The notes under the pieces: generated by a model
The model's database searches: none
What the model was told of the DNA's origin: nothing
Seen by the model: the letters and a program-made list of their open reading frames with translations, nothing else
Origin: Ignavibacteria bacterium
GTDB taxonomy: Bacteria > Bacteroidota > Ignavibacteria > Kapaibacteriales > Kapaibacteriaceae
DNA: 64,000 bases
Direction: 5' to 3'
Assembly (NCBI GenBank): GCA_016707005.1
Contig: JADJIQ010000001.1
Coordinates: 432,001 to 496,000 of the forward strand
Shown: piece after piece, positions 59,514 through 64,000 of the stretch
How the letters are laid out: each line of letters starts with the position of its first letter
How positions within the stretch are numbered: position 1 is the stretch's first letter
Program-made: the position numbers and the translations under genes

Positions 59514-60137
59514 ATGAACGCTCGTAAGCTTCCCATCCTCTGGATCCTCATCGGCCTCGTTATTGCGGGCTTTACAACGCTCGTCTTGGCAGGTAAGATC
59601 GCATGGTTCTCAGACCAACCACCACTCGAGTTCCTCTCGAATATGGATCACCAGTTCAAGGCGATCCCGCAGTCGGGGAACTCCTACTTCAGCGATCGTT
59701 CGAATGTTCGGACACCTGTTGAAGGGACCGTTGCTATCGGCGCACAGCCGTATCAACTCGGTCAAGGTGATATCGACGCAGCCGAAACAGTAAACGTCGA
59801 CCCGAACCTCCCGCAAACGGAGTTCGTACTTGCTCGTGGACAGAATCGCTTCAATGTGTTCTGTGCTGCATGCCACAACTACGACGCAAAGAGCAACTCG
59901 ATCCTGGTACAGCGCGGTCAATGGCCGGGCATCCCAGACCTCACACGTGAGCAAACGGCGGCACTCTCGAACGCACGGATCTTCCACATCATCAGTGCCG
60001 GACAGAATCTCATGCCGAGTTATGCTGACAAGATCTCGGTAACGGATCGCTGGGCGATCATCCGCTATCTCCGCACGCTACAAGGCGTGGAAGGTGTAGC
60101 AAGCAACGCGCCGGCAGCAACGACACAAGCACAGTAA
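59514..60137 (+). CDS. actE: alternative complex III monohaem cytochrome c subunit
   Basis: A 207-residue protein with an N-terminal anchor (residues 8-27) and one cytochrome c domain: CAACH (Cys117, Cys120, His121) and the likely axial Met167 (NLMPSYAD). It sits on the periplasmic side of the complex as the exit haem toward soluble or lipoprotein cytochrome c. It lies 25 bp after actD. Confidence 0.94.
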   Translation: MNARKLPILWILIGLVIAGFTTLVLAGKIAWFSDQPPLEFLSNMDHQFKAIPQSGNSYFSDRSNVRTPVEGTVAIGAQPYQLGQGDIDAAETVNVDPNLPQTEFVLARGQNRFNVFCAACHNYDAKSNSILVQRGQWPGIPDLTREQTAALSNARIFHIISAGQNLMPSYADKISVTDRWAIIRYLRTLQGVEGVASNAPAATTQAQ

Positions 60138-60159
60138 TCGCGAAGAGGAGCAACACACA

Positions 60160-61365
60160 ATGTCAAATGTCAACCTTGGCTCAACTCCGCTCATCGGAAA
60201 GATCAACAAGATCGGCATGGTCCTCGCCGCTATCGGCGCTGTTGGTCTTGGAGCCACCTTCGCTCTGAACGGTCAAGAGCGCTTCTTTGCTGATTACCTG
60301 CTCGGTTTCTGGTATTTCGCCGGCATCAGCGTCACCATGATGTTCTTTTCGGCCCTGCAATTCCTTGCACGTGCCGGATGGAGTTCGGCTGTCCGCCGTA
60401 TCGCCGAGAACTTCACAGGAATGGTCCCGTTCATGGCTATCGCCCTGATCCCGATCGTTATCAACATGCTCTCGCACAACTCAATCTATGAGTGGTCGCA
60501 TCACGATGCAGCGAATGACCCGATCCTCCAGAAAAAGGCTGCCTACCTCAATCCAACGGCCTTCATGATCCGTATGGGTGTCTACTGCCTGTTCTGGTTC
60601 GGGATGTTTCGTTTTGTGATCGGTAACTCGATCAAGCAGGATGCCTCAGCCACGGATATCACACCAACACGGAAGAATTGGAAGCGCGCAGCCCCATGGG
60701 TACTTGTGTATGCGCTTTCGATCACGTTCGCTTCGTTCGACCTTCTGATGTCTCTGGAACCACACTGGTTCTCGACGATCTGGGGTGTGTATACATTCGC
60801 CGGACACTTTGTTGGTGCGCTTGCAGTTGTCACGATAATGACTGTTGCCCTCTACAACAACGGTCACCTCCGCGAATACATCACAGCCGAACACTTCCAT
60901 GACCTCGGCAAACTGATGTTCGCCTTCTCAGTCTTCTGGGCATACATCGCATTCTCCCAGTATTTCATCATCTGGTACGCAAACCTTCCAGAAGAGACGA
61001 TCTACTTTGCCACGCGTACAACACACGGCTGGGAGTTCTTCGGTATCGCCCTTGTTCTGATGCACTTCGTTGTACCGTTCATGGTCTTGCTGCGCCAAGA
61101 TGTGAAGCGTAAGACGAACGTCCTCGTGGCCGCATCGATCATCATCCTTATCTCGCACTACATCGATCTCACGTGGATCATTATGCCTGCCGTTGGTCAT
61201 CATATCCTGAAGATCGAAGGCGTGCTCTTCGGCTGGCAGGAACTCACAGGCTGGCTGTTCTTTGCCGGACTCTTCATGATCCTTGCAGCTCGCAACTACC
61301 AGAAGCGCAACGCCGTAGCGATCAATGATCCGCTGATCTATGAGGCAACGGAGTACTACAGCTAA
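60160..61365 (+). CDS. actF: alternative complex III NrfD-like membrane subunit F
   Basis: A 401-residue polytopic protein with about ten helices, related to ActC. Visible features are WYFAGISVTMMFFSALQFLA near 46, ALIPIVINMLSHNSIYEWSH near 95, YALSITFASFDLLMSLEPHW near 184 and a conserved membrane-embedded HFVVPFMVLLRQDVKR near 303. It completes the canonical act set. Its TAA stop is in phase with the TAG of the octamer array that follows. Confidence 0.94.
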   Translation: MSNVNLGSTPLIGKINKIGMVLAAIGAVGLGATFALNGQERFFADYLLGFWYFAGISVTMMFFSALQFLARAGWSSAVRRIAENFTGMVPFMAIALIPIVINMLSHNSIYEWSHHDAANDPILQKKAAYLNPTAFMIRMGVYCLFWFGMFRFVIGNSIKQDASATDITPTRKNWKRAAPWVLVYALSITFASFDLLMSLEPHWFSTIWGVYTFAGHFVGALAVVTIMTVALYNNGHLREYITAEHFHDLGKLMFAFSVFWAYIAFSQYFIIWYANLPEETIYFATRTTHGWEFFGIALVLMHFVVPFMVLLRQDVKRKTNVLVAASIIILISHYIDLTWIIMPAVGHHILKIEGVLFGWQELTGWLFFAGLFMILAARNYQKRNAVAINDPLIYEATEYYS

Positions 61366-61423
61366 TGTGCTAGATTGCTAGAGTGCTAGAGTGCTAGATT
61401 GCTAGAGTGGTAGAGTGCTAGAG
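61363..61423 (+). repeat. TGCTAGAG octamer array starting at the actF stop
   Basis: AGCTAATG, which contains the actF stop codon, is followed by about seven octamers of TGCTAGAT or TGCTAGAG, each with TAG at the same place as the TAA of the stop. The array ends just before the terminator. Confidence 0.93.
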
Positions 61424-61432
61424 AAAATTGAG

Positions 61433-61468
61433 AGAGCCCGTCTCCTTGTGGGGGGACGGGCTCTTTTC
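61433..61468. terminator. strong bidirectional intrinsic terminator
   Basis: AGAGCCCGTC and GACGGGCTCT form a 10-bp GC-rich stem around a 12-nt loop, followed by TTTTCGTTT on the plus strand and preceded by an A-rich stretch for the minus strand. It ends the act operon and the convergent membrane-protein operon. Confidence 0.85.
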
Positions 61469-61491
61469 GTTTGTGCAATGACAAATGAGCG

Positions 61492-61914
61492 TCAGGCGGT
61501 CTTGTTGAGCTTTCCGTAGATGAAGCCCATTGCTGCGCCGGTAATGCCGCCGGCAACGATCTCCCAAGCAACGGAATAGAGTGATGTTGGGATGAACGGA
61601 TAGTTGGCAAAGAACATGTTCATGCTGAACTCCATCATGAACGTGAACGTACCGAGCATCACAGCACCGACCGTTGCTGTGCTGGCTACTGTCACCGAGC
61701 CTCGTTGTGTGAACCACATCATCAGCGCGGCAGTGATCATCGTTGTGATCAACCACATCGCCGGATTTCCGTCCTCCATGGAGTTCATCACAGAGCTATA
61801 CGGTGCCATAGCGGCCTTGTAATGCTCCATCATGACAAGCCCCATCCACGTTCCCTCGAGGACCCAATAGACCAATCCACCAGCGATGATTGAGAGTATT
61901 GAAGCTCTGTTCAT
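61492..61914 (-). CDS. four-helix membrane protein, paralogue 2 of a pair
   Basis: A 140-residue protein with four likely membrane segments (about residues 5-24, 53-70, 79-98 and 110-132). Met is unusually frequent (GLVMMEH, FMMEFSMNMFF). It resembles the upstream neighbour in length and helix pattern, including a shared SxxWEIVAGGITGAAMG / FIEVAYRAVLGAVAGAV end. The family is not named with confidence. It overlaps the upstream gene by 4 bp (ATGA). Confidence 0.65.
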   Translation of the reverse strand: MNRASILSIIAGGLVYWVLEGTWMGLVMMEHYKAAMAPYSSVMNSMEDGNPAMWLITTMITAALMMWFTQRGSVTVASTATVGAVMLGTFTFMMEFSMNMFFANYPFIPTSLYSVAWEIVAGGITGAAMGFIYGKLNKTA

Positions 61915-62339
61915 GCTGTTGCTCCACTGAATTTCTTTGCAAGGATCACCGTAACAGCACCGGCAACTGCGCCAAGGACGGCACGATAGGCAACTTCAAT
62001 AAACAGACCCGAAATAGGCCATGGGACGTTGATCGACATGCCCCAATTGATGTCGATTGCACCAGTGATCATAACCAGGATCAAAGCACCGCGCTGGGCT
62101 GCCTGGCCCACTGTAAGAGGTACTTGGAGTGTGGCAAAGGCAATGAGCCCGGCCACAGCAAGTTCCATCAGATAATACCATGCTGGGCTTGGCATATTGG
62201 CTTCTGTGTACGAAACAGATGCAAGTGCCGTCTTACACTCAGCCGGCATTGGCATGAGAAACATGTAGAACACAAAATCAAGCAAGAACATCACAAGGGC
62301 CGCTAGAACTACGGCAATGAGTCCACCTCGAAGTGTCAT
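61911..62339 (-). CDS. four-helix membrane protein, paralogue 1 of a pair
   Basis: A 142-residue protein with four membrane segments (about residues 5-26, 53-74, 80-100 and 112-136). The loop after helix 1 carries MPMPAECKTALASVSYTEAN, and an acidic-amide pair lies within helix 3 (GAIDINWGMSIN). GGAGGA lies 5 nt before the ATG at 62339, which is preferred to a TTG four codons upstream. Function is unknown; coupling suggests the pair forms a heteromer. Confidence 0.65.
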   Translation of the reverse strand: MTLRGGLIAVVLAALVMFLLDFVFYMFLMPMPAECKTALASVSYTEANMPSPAWYYLMELAVAGLIAFATLQVPLTVGQAAQRGALILVMITGAIDINWGMSINVPWPISGLFIEVAYRAVLGAVAGAVTVILAKKFSGATA

Positions 62340-62468
62340 GACTTCCTCCAATGAGTTGGAAAGCGTGTTCGGCCAGAACTTGCCGAACCATTGGTCGGGA
62401 ACATACGCCGTAGTCAGACGAGTTGCAATCCATGTTTTTTAGGAGGCAGTTCGAGGCCTAGGTTCTCG

Positions 62469-62476
62469 TATTTTTG
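62469..62476 (+). promoter_or_regulatory. -7 element TATTTTTG of lpdA
   Basis: A perfect TAnnTTTG match, giving a leader of about 35 nt. The stretch 62340-62468 otherwise shows no gene. Confidence 0.45.
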
Positions 62477-62517
62477 TTGTTCGTATCGTTCTCACCAATT
62501 ACATGCTCCATCTCCCT

Positions 62518-63921
62518 ATGAATCAGCATTCGTTCGATCTTGTTGTCATTGGCTCCGGTCCCGGAGGTTACGTAGCGGCCATTCGTGCATCGCAATTGGG
62601 CCTCAAGGTGGCCTGTATCGAGCGTGACCGTCTTGGCGGCGTCTGCCTCAACTGGGGTTGCATCCCGTCGAAGTCGCTCCTGAAGAATGCCGAATACATG
62701 AACTTCTTGAAGCATGCTGAGGACTACGGATTCGGTCTGAAAGAGATCGACGTAGACTTCCCAAAGGTCATTGCGCGCTCGCGCGGCGTAGCCGACAAAA
62801 TGAGCAGCGGCGTATCCTTCCTTCTCAAGAAGCATAAGGTCACGTTGATCAAGGGATGGGGAACGATCAAGAACAACACCACGGTGGAAGTGAAAGATGA
62901 AGCCGGTGCTGTAACGGACGTTGTGACGGTAAAGACCATCATGATCGCTACGGGTGCACGACCACGTCAGATCCCAGGCATCGATGTTGACCGTGAGTAT
63001 ATCCTCACATCAACTGAAGCCATGCTTCAGCAGAAGACGCCAAAGTCCCTCATCGTCATGGGCGCCGGCGCTATCGGTATTGAGTTTGCGTATTTCTATA
63101 AGTCCTTCGGAACAGAAGTGACGGTGATCGAAATGCTCGATCGTATTCTGCCTGTTGAAGATGAAGATGTCTCGAAGGAACTTCGTAAGACCTTTGAACG
63201 CGACGGCATGAAGATCATCACCGAAGCAAAGGTTGTATCGGCAAAAAAGAAGGGCAAGGGCGTTGAAGTGGTCATCGAAAAGAAGGATGGAACCAAGGAG
63301 ACCCTTACCGCAGATCTCGGACTGAATGCGATCGGCGTGCAAGGCAATATTGAGAACATCGGACTCGAAAATGTTGGTGTTACACTTGAGCGCGGATGGA
63401 TCACCGTCGATAAATATTGCCGCACCAACGTCCCGAATATCTATGCGATCGGTGATGTTGCAGGAGCCCCATGGCTTGCTCACAAGGCATCGGCAGAGGG
63501 TATCGTTGCGGCTGAACACATTGCTGGACACCACACGGACGGCGTAGACTTCTCGAACATCCCAGGCTGCACGTATTGTCAGCCACAAGTTGCAAGCATC
63601 GGTCTCACCGAGAAGAAGGCCAAGGAAGCCGGCTACGAGGTAAAGGTTGGCAAGTTCCCATTCACTGCAAATGGTAAGGCACACGGCATCGGCAAGGCAC
63701 AAGGTTTTGTGAAGCTCGTGTTCGATGCGAAGTATGGTGAAGTCCTCGGCGCACACATGATCGGACCGGACGTCACGGAGCTCATCAATGAGATCGGTCT
63801 TGCACGTACGCTTGGTGCAACCGGACAATCGATCGTCAAGACCGTGCATGCACACCCAACTCTTGGTGAGGCCATCATGGAATCGGCAGCCATGGCATAT
63901 GGCGAGTGCGTCAATCTCTGA
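62518..63921 (+). CDS. lpdA: dihydrolipoyl dehydrogenase (E3)
   Basis: A 467-residue flavoprotein that reoxidises the dihydrolipoyl groups of 2-oxoacid dehydrogenase complexes or the glycine cleavage system, reducing NAD+. FAD motif GSGPGGYVAA (12-21), redox-active disulphide Cys43-Cys48 (CLNWGCIP), NAD motif GAGAIGIEFA near 180, second FAD motif YAIGDVAG near 307 and the C-terminal active-site HAHPTLGEAI near 446 are all present. The ATG at 62518 is chosen over 62503, since MNQHSFDLVVIG fits the family. It is followed 4 bp later by lipB. Confidence 0.97.
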   Translation: MNQHSFDLVVIGSGPGGYVAAIRASQLGLKVACIERDRLGGVCLNWGCIPSKSLLKNAEYMNFLKHAEDYGFGLKEIDVDFPKVIARSRGVADKMSSGVSFLLKKHKVTLIKGWGTIKNNTTVEVKDEAGAVTDVVTVKTIMIATGARPRQIPGIDVDREYILTSTEAMLQQKTPKSLIVMGAGAIGIEFAYFYKSFGTEVTVIEMLDRILPVEDEDVSKELRKTFERDGMKIITEAKVVSAKKKGKGVEVVIEKKDGTKETLTADLGLNAIGVQGNIENIGLENVGVTLERGWITVDKYCRTNVPNIYAIGDVAGAPWLAHKASAEGIVAAEHIAGHHTDGVDFSNIPGCTYCQPQVASIGLTEKKAKEAGYEVKVGKFPFTANGKAHGIGKAQGFVKLVFDAKYGEVLGAHMIGPDVTELINEIGLARTLGATGQSIVKTVHAHPTLGEAIMESAAMAYGECVNL

Positions 63922-63925
63922 TCTC

Positions 63926-64000
63926 ATGATCATTCAAGATTGGGGTCTGATAGAATTCAACGAAGCATGGCGTCGGCAGCGAGAGCTTGTCGACGCCATT
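63926..64000 (+). CDS. lipB: octanoyltransferase, 5' end only
   Basis: The window ends 25 codons into this frame. The visible IQDWGLIEFNEAWRRQRELV matches the start of LipB proteins (the YxxAWxxQRxLV motif), which move octanoyl from acyl carrier protein to lipoyl domains. Placement 4 bp after lpdA, whose substrate is the lipoyl group, supports the call. Confidence 0.75.
   Translation, partial: MIIQDWGLIEFNEAWRRQRELVDAI

Noticed and set aside
63010..63933. 307-codon open frame antisense to lpdA
   Set aside because: Covers the conserved E3 coding region and has no recognisable domain.
1..64000. tRNA, rRNA, riboswitch, prophage or insertion sequence
   Set aside because: No cloverleaf, rRNA core sequence, recognisable riboswitch, integrase or transposase could be found by reading both strands.

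Overview
The window looks like a chromosomal segment from a free-living, aerobically respiring bacterium of the Bacteroidota/Chlorobi side of the FCB group. Four lines of evidence support this. Several secreted proteins end in type IX secretion (T9SS) type A sorting domains. Many genes are preceded by the Bacteroidota-type -7 promoter element TAnnTTTG. DUF3127 and M61 proteins typical of the group are present. Alternative complex III sits next to an A2-type cytochrome oxidase, as in Ignavibacteria/Kapabacteria-like lineages. The exact lineage is inference; there is no rRNA or tRNA gene in the window.

Layout. 0-6.6 kb: esterase, nuoD, trmH, M61 peptidase, TPR-LuxR regulator. 6.7-11.5 kb: a large RHS/YD-repeat protein followed by a tiny YD-repeat protein with a T9SS tail. 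11.4-15.9 kb: methyltransferase, alaS, DUF3127 protein. 16-23 kb: accessory small genes, including two toxin-antitoxin pairs (RHH/ParE and HigBA-like) with visible operators, a TPR adenylate cyclase, VOC and DUF1801 proteins. 23-29.6 kb: a frameshifted T9SS beta-propeller gene, a DUF6544 protein with a truncated second copy, a PD-(D/E)XK nuclease/SF1 helicase fusion, and an esterase-like protein. 29.6-33.5 kb: an operon of a beta-helix protein and four related small lipoproteins, two of them broken by amber codons, then a SIMPL lipoprotein. 34-43.5 kb: an OmpA-type protein and three paralogous surface proteins, two of them >1,100 residues with almost identical C-termini. 43.6-45.8 kb: purD and a sugar epimerase. 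45.9-61.4 kb: one respiratory block (cytochrome c, CoxBA, CtaAB, CoxCD, Sco, DUF420, a CPAC protein, ActABCDEF) closed by a clear terminator. 61.5-64 kb: two paralogous membrane proteins, lpdA and the start of lipB.

How the genes work together. The respiratory block encodes a quinol to O2 chain: ActA-F oxidises quinol, cytochrome c and the CuA subunit carry electrons, and the A2 oxidase reduces O2. CtaA/CtaB make its haem A and Sco loads CuA. NuoD belongs to complex I upstream. The T9SS cargo genes encode the cell surface.

The most unusual feature is the non-coding DNA. Tandem arrays of 7-, 8- or 12-bp units, each locus with its own unit, begin at or inside stop codons. Dispersed palindromes lie beside or inside gene ends and promoters. 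A -7 element only 4-6 nt before the ATG implies leaderless transcripts for several genes.
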